From Polaribacter irgensii 23-P (GTDB taxonomy: Bacteria > Bacteroidota > Bacteroidia > Flavobacteriales > Flavobacteriaceae): 64,000 nucleotides of DNA. The DNA lies in the NCBI RefSeq assembly GCF_000153225.1, contig NZ_CH724148.1:1506842-1570841 (forward strand). The letters run 5' to 3'. The notes under the pieces were generated by a model that was given only the letters and a program-made list of their open reading frames with translations, ran no database searches and was not told the DNA's origin. The translations under genes and the position numbers were made by a program. Below, piece by piece: positions 1 through 7,756 of this stretch; the stretch's first letter is position 1, and each line of letters starts with the position of its first letter.

Positions 1-159
1 AAAGAAGTGCAACAGCTAGAAAATAACTTAGGGTTCTTCTCCAATGCAAAAGACGACAACCCTTTGGTGTTGAATGTGAAAAACCGGGTTCAGGAGTTCA
101 AAGAAGACTTAGAAATTTGGAAAGAGAAGTTGCGTTACTTAAGAAAATTAGACTATTAA
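1..159 (+). CDS. DUF349 domain protein, C-terminal end (partial)
   Basis: An open frame enters from the left edge and gives 52 residues before a TAA at 157-159. It is rich in charged helix-forming residues. The stretch NNLGFFSNAKDDNPLV followed by an alternating Lys/Glu helix resembles the C-terminal end of the long DUF349 repeat proteins of flavobacteria. The start lies outside the window, so total length and repeat number are unknown. A strong bidirectional terminator follows, separating it from the convergent gene. Function of DUF349 proteins is not established. Confidence 0.7.
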   Translation, partial: KEVQQLENNLGFFSNAKDDNPLVLNVKNRVQEFKEDLEIWKEKLRYLRKLDY

Positions 160-180
160 GTAAGAAATTAATAGTGAGCA

Positions 181-214
181 AAAAAAAATCGAAGCATTTG
201 CTTCGATTTTTTTT
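181..214. terminator. Bidirectional intrinsic terminator
   Basis: A 15-bp perfect stem (A-tract plus TCGAAGC) closes on a 4-nt ATTT loop and is flanked by A8 on one side and T8 on the other. It lies between two convergent genes and can end transcription from both. Confidence 0.9.
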
Positions 215-230
215 GATATTTAAAAGGAGT

Positions 231-1004
231 TTAAGAAAATAATTTATCCATTTTTAATTTCTCTTCTTCGGCTAGTGTTGCATCTACTAAAATACGGCCA
301 CTGTGCTCATCGATAATTATTTTTTTTCTGTTGGCTATTTCTAACTGCACCTGCGGTGGAATTGTAAAATAAGACCCTCCAGAAGCACCTCTCTCGATAG
401 CAACCACAGCCAAACCATTTTTGACTTTGGTTCTAATTCTTGTATAAGCAGCGTATAAATGATCGTCTAGAGATTTTGCAAATTCTTCAGACTTTTCTCC
501 TAGAAGTTTCTCCTCTTTTTCAGTTTCTTTTAAGATCGCGTCCAATTCAGCTTTTTTGTGACTTAAATGCAGATCTTGTTTTGCTAGCTTTTCCTTGGTG
601 TTTTCAATTACCTCGTTTTTTTGAGCAATTTTAGCTTTGTATTCATTAATTCTTTTCTCTGCTAATTGAATTTCTAAATCTTGGAATTCAACTTCTTTTG
701 ATAACGAATCAAATTCTCTGTTATTTCTAACATTCTTTTGCTGTTCGTCGTATTTTTTCATCAAAACATTTGAATCTTCTATCGCTTGTTTTTTATTGTT
801 GATTTCTGTCTCTAAGTTTGAGGCATCTTCTACTAAATTAGAAATACGGGTATTTAATCCGGCAACTTCATCTTCTAAATCTTCAACTTCTAAAGGCAAT
901 TCACCCCTAACGTTTCTAATTTCATCAATTCTAGAGTCTATTAATTGTAGGTCATACAACGCTCTTAATTTTTGCTCTACTGAAATTTCTTTCTTCTTTG
1001 CCAT
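231..1004 (-). CDS. Coiled-coil zinc-ribbon family protein (DUF164/CT398-like) lacking the zinc cysteines
   Basis: A 257-residue cytoplasmic protein. Residues about 35-180 form a long coiled coil. A C-terminal module at about 200-240 keeps the frame of the C4-type zinc ribbon of this family (G-G, then IPP, then E-H-x-G-R-I-L), but the four expected cysteines are gone. Ser208 and Ser211 stand where the first CxxC should be, and Asp232 and Ser235 replace the second. Family members are annotated as C4-type zinc-ribbon proteins of uncertain role, often suggested to bind nucleic acid. The gene lies 2 nt downstream of the Nif3-like gene on the same strand, so the two are probably co-transcribed, a common pairing in Bacteroidota. 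The family call is firm; the metal-free state is read directly from the sequence. Confidence 0.85.
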   Translation of the reverse strand: MAKKKEISVEQKLRALYDLQLIDSRIDEIRNVRGELPLEVEDLEDEVAGLNTRISNLVEDASNLETEINNKKQAIEDSNVLMKKYDEQQKNVRNNREFDSLSKEVEFQDLEIQLAEKRINEYKAKIAQKNEVIENTKEKLAKQDLHLSHKKAELDAILKETEKEEKLLGEKSEEFAKSLDDHLYAAYTRIRTKVKNGLAVVAIERGASGGSYFTIPPQVQLEIANRKKIIIDEHSGRILVDATLAEEEKLKMDKLFS

Positions 1005-1006
1005 GT

Positions 1007-2101
1007 TTATATGTAATAAATTGGATTCGTACTTTTTTCTGATAAAACGACTGCGAAATTACTGATTTTTTTCTTAAGATACTCAACCAAAAGAGTTTTT
1101 GTAAACTGTTCGCTCTCATAATGACCGATATCTGCTAATAAAATGTTTTTTTCAGCTTTAAAAAACTCATGATACTTAAAATCAGCACTTACATAGGCAT
1201 CTGCTCCAGCTCTTTTTGCGTTCTCAATCGCGTAGCTTCCTGAACCACCTAGAACTGCTACTTTTTTTATTTCTTTGTGGAGAAGCTCAGAATGGCGAAT
1301 GCATTCTGTTTGCATGGTGTCTTTTAAGAACAGTAAGAATTCTTTTTCATTCATTGCTTTGGGAAGTTCTCCAATCATGCCCATTCCAATATTTTGATGA
1401 ATGTTTTCTGTAGCGATGATGTCATATGCCACCTCTTCGTAAGGGTGGTGCTTTTGCAACGCTTTTATAACGGCCTTTTCATTTTTACTTTCTAAAATCA
1501 CACTGATCTGTGTTTCTTTTTCCGTATGAATTTTACCTTTTTCACCAATTACTGGCTGTGAATTTTCATTTCCTCGAAAGGTGCCTTGGCCATCTACATT
1601 GAAGGAACATTGGTCATAATTACCAATGCTTCCTGCACCAGAACGAAACAAGGCAGTTCTGAGTGCTGCTGCATTTTGAATCGGAACAAACGTAGTGAGT
1701 TTTCTTATAATCCCTTTTTTGGGGATTAGAATTTGTGTATTACCCAACCCTAAGACTTCACATATTTTTGCAGATACTCCATTTTTTGAATTGTCTAAAG
1801 CGGTATGCGTCGCATAAATTGCGATGTCATTTTGAATTGCTTTTAAAACAACTCTCTCGACATAAGAAGTTCCATTGATTTTCTTCAATCCAGCGAAAAT
1901 AATAGGGTGGAAGCTGATGATTAAATTGCATTTTTTTGCAATCGCTTCCTCCACTGTTTGCTCTAAAGTATCCAGGGTCACTAAAATACCGGTAACCAGC
2001 GTGTCGGGATTTCCTACCAACAAACCAACATTGTCAAAATCTTCCGCATAGTGCAAAGGAGCTAATTCTTCTAGGTAGTTGGCAACCGCTCTTATATTCA
2101 T
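1007..2101 (-). CDS. Nif3-like dinuclear metal-centre protein
   Basis: A 364-residue protein of the Nif3/YbgI/YqfO family, which forms toroidal hexamers with a two-metal site. It is annotated in some species as a GTP cyclohydrolase type 1-like protein, but its physiological reaction is unsettled. Visible ligands include the SFHPIIF motif (His65), THTALD (His99, Asp103) and the C-terminal GHYESE (His327, Glu329). Between them, about residues 130-245, lies the PII-like insert typical of the longer YqfO form, which agrees with the length. It is first in a two-gene unit with the coiled-coil protein downstream. The opposite-strand lpxK starts 50 nt away, so the two share a divergent promoter region. 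Confidence 0.9.
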   Translation of the reverse strand: MNIRAVANYLEELAPLHYAEDFDNVGLLVGNPDTLVTGILVTLDTLEQTVEEAIAKKCNLIISFHPIIFAGLKKINGTSYVERVVLKAIQNDIAIYATHTALDNSKNGVSAKICEVLGLGNTQILIPKKGIIRKLTTFVPIQNAAALRTALFRSGAGSIGNYDQCSFNVDGQGTFRGNENSQPVIGEKGKIHTEKETQISVILESKNEKAVIKALQKHHPYEEVAYDIIATENIHQNIGMGMIGELPKAMNEKEFLLFLKDTMQTECIRHSELLHKEIKKVAVLGGSGSYAIENAKRAGADAYVSADFKYHEFFKAEKNILLADIGHYESEQFTKTLLVEYLKKKISNFAVVLSEKSTNPIYYI

Positions 2102-2138
2102 TTGGTTATTTTTGAATTCAAAGTTAACAATTTTAATG

Positions 2139-2146
2139 TATTTTTA
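2139..2146 (+). promoter_or_regulatory. Putative -7 element of lpxK
   Basis: TATTTTTA differs only at its last base from the Bacteroidota -7 consensus TAnnTTTG. It lies 5 nt before the lpxK ATG, so the transcript would have almost no leader. No TTG lies at the usual spacing (the nearest is 24 nt upstream). Confidence 0.4.
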
Positions 2147-2151
2147 CCGCA

Positions 2152-3165
2152 ATGAAAGTATTTAGATTTTTACTCTTTCCACTTGCAATTTTGTATGACT
2201 TTGTAACGAGAGTCAGGAATCTTTTTTTTGACACCGGGGTTTTTAAAAGAACGGCATTTGATATTCCAATATTGATTGTTGGAAATTTGAGTTTAGGTGG
2301 TACGGGAAAAACACCACAGATAGAGTATTTAGTGCGAATGTTGCAAGAAAAATATGCAGTCTCTATTCTTAGTAGAGGTTATAAAAGAAATACCAAGGGC
2401 TTTATCTTAGTAAACGAAGGACATTCTGCTCAAGACGTTGGGGACGAACCTTTACAGTATTACAAGAAATTTAAAAAGATTCACGTTGCCGTTGATGCAA
2501 ACCGGGTAGCGGGCATTACAAAATTGATGCATTCTGTAAAGCCAGAAGTGCTGCTCTTAGATGACGCATTTCAGCACCGAAAAGTACAGGGGAGTTGTGT
2601 CATTTTATTGACCAAATGGGATGCTTTATTTGTTGATGATTACTTGGTGCCTTCCGGGAACTTAAGAGAAAGTCAATATGGCGCCAACAGAGCAGATATC
2701 ATCGTAGTCACTAAATGTCCAAAAGACTTGTCTCTCCGCCAGCAAGAGGTGATTCGTCTCAAATTAAGTAGTTTTCAAAAGAGGATATTTTTCACTAGTA
2801 TTTCGTATGCGAGTGCAATTTTAGGCTCAAAAGCAATGTCAACATCAGCACTAAAAGATTTTAACGTGCTACTCATTACCGGAATTGCAAATCCCATACC
2901 CTTATCTGCGTACTTGGAGAGTTTAGCAGTGAAATTCGATCATTTGAAATACGGGGATCATCATCATTTTTCCGAAAAAGACATCCGGTCTATTCAAACA
3001 AAATTTAATGCAATGGAGGCACCGAAAATGATTTTAACTACGGAAAAAGATTATGTACGACTTGTGGATGTTTTAGCGGAAATTTCCTATTTGCCAATTG
3101 AAACTTCTTTTTTAAATAAGGAGGGGCAAGCGTTTGAGGAATACATAACACCTTATTTAAAATAA
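2152..3165 (+). CDS. lpxK: Tetraacyldisaccharide 4'-kinase (LpxK)
   Basis: A 337-residue inner-membrane-associated kinase that phosphorylates the 4' position of the lipid A disaccharide precursor. The N-terminal hydrophobic helix (about residues 3-15) fits the membrane anchor. The P-loop is GNLSLGGTGKTP at residues 44-55, the LpxK variant of Walker A. LLLDDAFQHR, in the second nucleotide-binding region, is the other family signature. Length matches the family (320-350). It stands alone between divergent Nif3 and convergent ppx, so it is probably transcribed from its own promoter just before the ATG. It shows that the cell makes lipid A. Confidence 0.95.
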   Translation: MKVFRFLLFPLAILYDFVTRVRNLFFDTGVFKRTAFDIPILIVGNLSLGGTGKTPQIEYLVRMLQEKYAVSILSRGYKRNTKGFILVNEGHSAQDVGDEPLQYYKKFKKIHVAVDANRVAGITKLMHSVKPEVLLLDDAFQHRKVQGSCVILLTKWDALFVDDYLVPSGNLRESQYGANRADIIVVTKCPKDLSLRQQEVIRLKLSSFQKRIFFTSISYASAILGSKAMSTSALKDFNVLLITGIANPIPLSAYLESLAVKFDHLKYGDHHHFSEKDIRSIQTKFNAMEAPKMILTTEKDYVRLVDVLAEISYLPIETSFLNKEGQAFEEYITPYLK

Positions 3166-3277
3166 TGGCATTCCTTTTAGAATAAATTATTTTCCAAAAT
3201 TCTAAAGAATTGCTTTCAATCCCATTTTGAGTAAAGATTTGATTGTTTATTCTGTTACTTTTTTGTTTGTGAATGTA

Positions 3278-4174
3278 TTATTTGTTGTAGAATAGTGTTT
3301 TTATAATTCCGTCTGAAAGTCCAATTTTAGGAACATATATTTTTCTTGCGCCACTCCATTTCATCGCAGAAAGGTAAATTTTTGTCGCTGGGATAATAAC
3401 ATCTGCTCTGTCGGGATTTAAACTTAATTCAGAAATTCGGTCCTCATAGCTCATGTTCTTTAAAAACTGATATTGCGCATTTAAATAAATAAATGAGATC
3501 GGTTTTCCTTCTGTTCTTCCCGACATCTTAAAAAGCTTGTTGATATTTCCACCAGAACCGATGAGAGAAATATTTTTCAAGTCTTTGGTATGTTTTTTAA
3601 CCCATTTTTCTACATTGTAAAAGATTTCTTTATTTACAGATTTTTTATTGTTTAAAAGGCGCACTGTACCCATTTCAAATGATTTAGAACTGATTGTTTT
3701 TCCTTTAGAAAAAAGCGTAAATTCAGTACTACCACCTCCTACATCTACATATAGATACGTGTTGTCTCCTTCAATTAACTCGTTTAAATTTGTAGAGGAG
3801 ATAATTTGAGCTTCTTCTTTACCGCCGATAATATCGATTTTTATACCTGTTTTAGATAATATTTTTTCAGTAACTTCAATTCCGTTAGAGGCTTCTCGCA
3901 TTGCAGAGGTAGCACATGCTTTGTATTTTTCAATATTATGGACGTTCATTAACAGCTTAAATGCCTCCATTGCATGAATCATTCGTTCAATGTTTGCCTC
4001 ACTAATCATACCGTCATTTACAAAGACGTCAGCACCCAGCCTTATGGGAACGCGCACAAGTGAAGATTTCTTAAACTGTGGATCTCTGTCTTGTGAAATA
4101 ATAACGTTCGAAATTAGTAATCTAATGGCGTTAGATCCGATATCAATTGCTGCAAATTTTTTTATTTCTAACAA
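3278..4174 (-). CDS. Ppx/GppA family exopolyphosphatase
   Basis: A 298-residue member of the ASKHA-fold Ppx/GppA phosphatases, which remove terminal phosphate from polyphosphate or hydrolyse pppGpp. The two nucleotide-binding motifs are AAIDIGSNAIRLL near the N-terminus and YVDVGGGSTEF in the middle, followed by SLIGSGGNINKL. At about 300 residues it is the short form, having only the two ASKHA domains and lacking the C-terminal HD-like domain of E. coli Ppx. It begins 6 nt after the stop of the SixA-like gene, so the two form an operon. Specificity between polyphosphate and pppGpp cannot be told from sequence. Confidence 0.88.
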   Translation of the reverse strand: MLEIKKFAAIDIGSNAIRLLISNVIISQDRDPQFKKSSLVRVPIRLGADVFVNDGMISEANIERMIHAMEAFKLLMNVHNIEKYKACATSAMREASNGIEVTEKILSKTGIKIDIIGGKEEAQIISSTNLNELIEGDNTYLYVDVGGGSTEFTLFSKGKTISSKSFEMGTVRLLNNKKSVNKEIFYNVEKWVKKHTKDLKNISLIGSGGNINKLFKMSGRTEGKPISFIYLNAQYQFLKNMSYEDRISELSLNPDRADVIIPATKIYLSAMKWSGARKIYVPKIGLSDGIIKTLFYNK

Positions 4175-4180
4175 AATCTT

Positions 4181-4669
4181 TTAGGTATGATTTTTAGGAA
4201 ATTCTACTAAAATAGTTTTCCCTTTTTTTATATTTTTCCAGTGTTTTTCTTCAAATTCTATGGCAACGATGCCACAAGTAGGCACGTGTGCCAGTGGTTT
4301 GTTTCCAAATTGATTTACAAACGAATTAATACCATGATCGTGACTAAAAATAATGGCAGAATTAAAGCCGTCATCTAAGGCATGTACCGTTTTTACAAGG
4401 TATCCATCGCTAAAACTGTACAGCTGTCTCTTTATTTGCAAGTTTGCATGTGGGGCGTTAAAGTTGCCACAAAAAATAACGGCAGTGTGTAAAGCTCTGT
4501 TTGCACTGCTGGTGACAAATACGTCTGGTTTGCCGATCTTTTTAGATAGAAATTTAGACATTAAATGGGCATCTTTAATTCCACGCTTTTTTAAAGGTCT
4601 GTCAATATCTTCAACACCACTGTATTCCCATGAGGATTTTGCGTGTCTAACAATATAAAGTGTTTTCAT
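4181..4669 (-). CDS. SixA-like histidine phosphatase
   Basis: A 162-residue single-domain phosphatase of the histidine phosphatase superfamily. The catalytic motif is IVRHAKSSW, with Arg8 and His9 near the N-terminus, and the second conserved His is in FSHDHGIN. SixA proteins dephosphorylate phosphohistidine, classically in phosphorelay HPt domains; flavobacterial homologues have no proven substrate. It is followed by ppx at a 6-nt gap, so the pair may belong to phosphate turnover. No signal peptide is seen, so it is cytoplasmic. Confidence 0.88.
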   Translation of the reverse strand: MKTLYIVRHAKSSWEYSGVEDIDRPLKKRGIKDAHLMSKFLSKKIGKPDVFVTSSANRALHTAVIFCGNFNAPHANLQIKRQLYSFSDGYLVKTVHALDDGFNSAIIFSHDHGINSFVNQFGNKPLAHVPTCGIVAIEFEEKHWKNIKKGKTILVEFPKNHT

Positions 4670-4703
4670 TTAATCTTTCGTTCTGAGAGGTAAATATAAA
4701 AAT

Positions 4704-5351
4704 TTAAGGTGCTAATCTTTCAATTTTCCAAGAAAAATCTTCTTGTAGAGAATATCGAATTCTGTCATGCAGTCTGTTTGGTCTCCCTTGCCAAAATTCA
4801 ATGGAAACAGGATGTACTAAATACCCTCCCCAATGCTGTGGTCGCTGTATTTTTTTCTCTTTGAATTTTGTCTCAAAAGAGGCCAAGCTTTCTTCTAATT
4901 CTTCTCTAGAACTGACTACAGTGCTCTGGTTTGAAGCCCAAGCCCCTAGCTTACTTCCGTCGGGTCTGGATTCAAAATAAGCATCTGACGCTGCTGTTGC
5001 TTCTTTTATGGCTTTTCCTTTGATAATGATTTGCTGTTCTAAAGCGGGCCAAAAGAAAGACAGACAAATATGATTATTTTCTTCGAGTGCTTTTCCTTTT
5101 TCTGAGTCGTAGTTGCTGTAGAAGATAAATCCTTCTGAGGTAAACTTCTTCAATAAAACGATTCTATTTTTCGGAAAGCCATCTGCACCGATTGTAGAAA
5201 TATTCATGGCATTTGTTTCTTCTATAGTGCCGGATTCATCTGCGCTAGTAAACCATGTTTGAAATAGTTCCATTGGGTTTTTTGGACAGTGCTGCTCTAA
5301 GAGTTCTTGCTTTTCGTAAGATTTGCGATAATTGGATAAGTCTTTTGACAT
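4704..5351 (-). CDS. pdxH: Pyridoxamine 5'-phosphate oxidase
   Basis: A 215-residue FMN-dependent oxidase that converts pyridoxine or pyridoxamine 5'-phosphate to pyridoxal 5'-phosphate, the last step of PLP synthesis and salvage. Recognisable family blocks are the N-terminal LSNYRKSYE, KNRIVLLKKF with the following F-Y-S-N-Y-D-S-E-K-G, FFWPALEQQI, SRPDGSKLGAWASNQS, and the C-terminal WQGRPNRLHDR. Length is standard. PLP is used by several enzymes in this window (HemL, GcvP, kynureninase). It is 34 nt upstream of sixA on the same strand and could be co-transcribed with it. Confidence 0.96.
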   Translation of the reverse strand: MSKDLSNYRKSYEKQELLEQHCPKNPMELFQTWFTSADESGTIEETNAMNISTIGADGFPKNRIVLLKKFTSEGFIFYSNYDSEKGKALEENNHICLSFFWPALEQQIIIKGKAIKEATAASDAYFESRPDGSKLGAWASNQSTVVSSREELEESLASFETKFKEKKIQRPQHWGGYLVHPVSIEFWQGRPNRLHDRIRYSLQEDFSWKIERLAP

Positions 5352-5418
5352 TTTAGTGATTTTATAACAGTAAAAATACAGAATATTTTAGGAGTACATA
5401 CACAGATAAACCGAGTAT

Positions 5419-6606
5419 TTAGTGAATTTCATTCAGATACTTTGAAAGATAAACACCAGTACTTGCACAGGCCTGTATTAAGTAACCGCCCGTGGGTGCA
5501 TCCCAATTTAACATCTCTCCAATGCAAAACTGATTTGGTATTTTATGTAGTTGAAAGTTGCGATCTATCGCTTTCAAAGAGACGCCTCCCGCAGTGGAAA
5601 TCGCTGCATCCAAGAGGCCCAATCCAGCAATTTCTAATGGAAATTTTTTAATATTTTCTGATAATATTTCCGCATTTAAATAACTTTCTTTGGAAAGCTT
5701 TTCTTTTAGCAGGTCGATTTGAGCACTTGTTAATTTGAGTTCTTTTTTTAAGATCTGTGTTGTGTTTTTAAAGTTTGATTCCCTTATTTTAGAGGTAATA
5801 TTTTTTAAAGTTAAAGTGGGTTTAAAGTCGATAAAAATAGCCGCTTTTTTGTGGCTTTTTAGCTGCTTTCTAATTTGTGGGCTCAACCCGTAAATTGCAT
5901 TGCCCTCTAATCCCGTATTGGTGATTACTGCTTCTCCTTTTTGACTTTTGTCCAAACACGAAATGCGAATGTTTTTTAAAGGACTTCCTCCGTGCTTTGC
6001 AAGAAAAGTACTTCCCCAGCTAATTTTAAAGGCACAGTTGGAGGCTTCGAAAGGAAGTGTTGCGATTCCTTTTTCTTGAAATCTTTCTATCCAAGAACCA
6101 TCAGAACCTGTGATTTTCCAACTGGCACCTCCTAAAGCGAATATGGTATAATCTGAGTGCGTGCTTTTTGAATTAATAATTAGACCATTTTGATCATCCC
6201 AACCTGAAAAGCTGTGCTCGTATTTGAAATGGACTCCTTTTTCTTTTAAATGACTTAAAATTGTTTTTAAAACACTGATGGGTTTGATGCCTTCTTTTGG
6301 ATATACTCTCTTACTAGTTCCGATATATGTTGGGATTTGCAGTGTGTGAAGCCAATTTCTAAAAGCATCATTTGTAAAATGTAACAAGGCCTCTTTTAAA
6401 AAGTCGTTTGGCGTATACCGCGCGGTTAATTCAGAAATAACTTCTGAATGTGTAAGGTTAAAACCACCCTTTCCAGCAACTAAAAACTTTCTACCGCATG
6501 TTTTATTTTTTTCATAAATAGTAACTTCATATTTTTCAGTATTTAAAAATGCAGCCAATAACAAAGAGGACGTTCCACCTCCAACAATAGAAACTATTTT
6601 TTTCAT
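5419..6606 (-). CDS. BaiN/HI0933-family FAD-dependent oxidoreductase
   Basis: A 395-residue flavoprotein of the HI0933/YhiN/BaiN family. The N-terminal dinucleotide-binding motif is IVGGGTSSLLLAAFL. The family blocks GKGGFNLTHS (residues about 46-55) and the C-terminal GLLDAAISTAGGVSLKAID and FCIGEMLNWDAPTGGYLIQ are all present. Members are 390-420 residues. One member, BaiN, was linked to bile-acid 7-dehydroxylation, but most have no known substrate, so only the fold and cofactor are supported. It is upstream of pdxH on the same strand with a gap of 67 nt. Confidence 0.88.
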   Translation of the reverse strand: MKKIVSIVGGGTSSLLLAAFLNTEKYEVTIYEKNKTCGRKFLVAGKGGFNLTHSEVISELTARYTPNDFLKEALLHFTNDAFRNWLHTLQIPTYIGTSKRVYPKEGIKPISVLKTILSHLKEKGVHFKYEHSFSGWDDQNGLIINSKSTHSDYTIFALGGASWKITGSDGSWIERFQEKGIATLPFEASNCAFKISWGSTFLAKHGGSPLKNIRISCLDKSQKGEAVITNTGLEGNAIYGLSPQIRKQLKSHKKAAIFIDFKPTLTLKNITSKIRESNFKNTTQILKKELKLTSAQIDLLKEKLSKESYLNAEILSENIKKFPLEIAGLGLLDAAISTAGGVSLKAIDRNFQLHKIPNQFCIGEMLNWDAPTGGYLIQACASTGVYLSKYLNEIH

Positions 6607-6859
6607 TTTATTGCACGCTAATTTTTAAGGTTTTAAAAAAAGAATTTTTTTAGTTTTATTATGAATTTAATTTTGTCTGCCACAGGTTTTGCTATCTGTG
6701 TTTTGCCAAATAAAAGGAGCCTTGTTTTTTTTAAATATCATAAAAATAAAAGCATTTCTTTGGCGTTTTCGAAAACAGTAGCAAGATCGTAAATTTACTC
6801 AGTTATTGGCTGCTTATGAATTAAATTAATTAGCTTTACCAGACTAATAAAATATAAAA

Positions 6860-7666
6860 ATGACGACAACTAAAATTTTTGACACATTATGGGCTGAATA
6901 TTCGGAGAGAACGCCGTCAGCTCAGAAAATAAACGAATTGTTCATAGGGAAAGGAAATCAGATATTTAACGATCATGTAGCTTTTAGGACTTTCGACGAT
7001 CCTCGAGTAGACATTGAGGTGTTGGCAAAACCTTTTCTTGCAGCCGGGTATGTAGAAAACGGAGATTATACTTTTGAAGCAAAAAAATTATATGCAAAAC
7101 ACTACGAGCATGCCACTGATAAAAACTTGCCAAGGGTATTCATCAGTCAGTTAAAAATAGCTGAGTTTTCTGTGGAATTGCAAGAGGAAGTAGAAAAGAT
7201 GATTTCAGGAATACCACTAGAGGCATTGACTTCTGATGATTTAGTGTTTAAAGGAAGACTCTGGGAGCAGCCAAGTTTTGAGGTGTATGAAAAACTACAA
7301 GCGGAGACAGAATATGCTGCTTGGCTATATGTCAACGGTTTTTGCTCAAACCACTTTACGGTAGATATAAACAAATTAGAGACCTTTAAATCTCTGCAAG
7401 AAGTAAACCATTTTTTGAAAGACAACGGTTTCAAAATGAATACTTCTGGAGGAGAAATTAAAGGTTCTCCTGAAGAGTTTTTAGAGCAATCTAGTGTTTT
7501 AGCAGACAGAATTCCAGTAGATTTTAAAGAGCTTACAAAAGAAATAACTTCTTGTTATTACGAGTTTGCTTTTCGTCACCCAATGCCGAATGGAGCACTC
7601 TTTTCTGGTTTTGTAACGGGTTCTGCGGATAAGATTTTCGAAAGTACAGACATGAAACCAAAATAA
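6860..7666 (+). CDS. DUF1338 protein, putative 2-oxoadipate dioxygenase/decarboxylase
   Basis: A 268-residue member of DUF1338, the family of HglS/YdcJ and plant FLO7. These are Fe(II) enzymes with a vicinal-oxygen-chelate-like core; the characterised ones convert 2-oxoadipate to D-2-hydroxyglutarate. The likely metal ligands are His39 (NDHVAFRTF, which also holds the substrate-binding Arg43), His165 (SNHFTVDI) and Glu235 (YYEFAFRHP). It is much shorter than E. coli YdcJ (about 450 residues) and is the compact form. It is a single gene with its own terminator. The substrate in this organism is inferred, but the kynurenine/aminomuconate cluster 30 kb away could supply 2-oxoadipate. Confidence 0.82.
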   Translation: MTTTKIFDTLWAEYSERTPSAQKINELFIGKGNQIFNDHVAFRTFDDPRVDIEVLAKPFLAAGYVENGDYTFEAKKLYAKHYEHATDKNLPRVFISQLKIAEFSVELQEEVEKMISGIPLEALTSDDLVFKGRLWEQPSFEVYEKLQAETEYAAWLYVNGFCSNHFTVDINKLETFKSLQEVNHFLKDNGFKMNTSGGEIKGSPEEFLEQSSVLADRIPVDFKELTKEITSCYYEFAFRHPMPNGALFSGFVTGSADKIFESTDMKPK

Positions 7667-7706
7667 GCGGTAGCATACTAGCTTTATTTTTAATGGTTTA
7701 TAGCTT

Positions 7707-7746
7707 AAAAGGATATACTGCACTACCTGTAGTATATCCTTTTTTT
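7707..7746 (+). terminator. Intrinsic terminator after the DUF1338 gene
   Basis: GGATATACT pairs with AGTATATCC around an 11-nt loop that can itself pair partly. It is preceded by A4 and followed by T7, and is placed between convergent genes. Confidence 0.85.
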
Positions 7747-7756
7747 ATGTGTGCGC

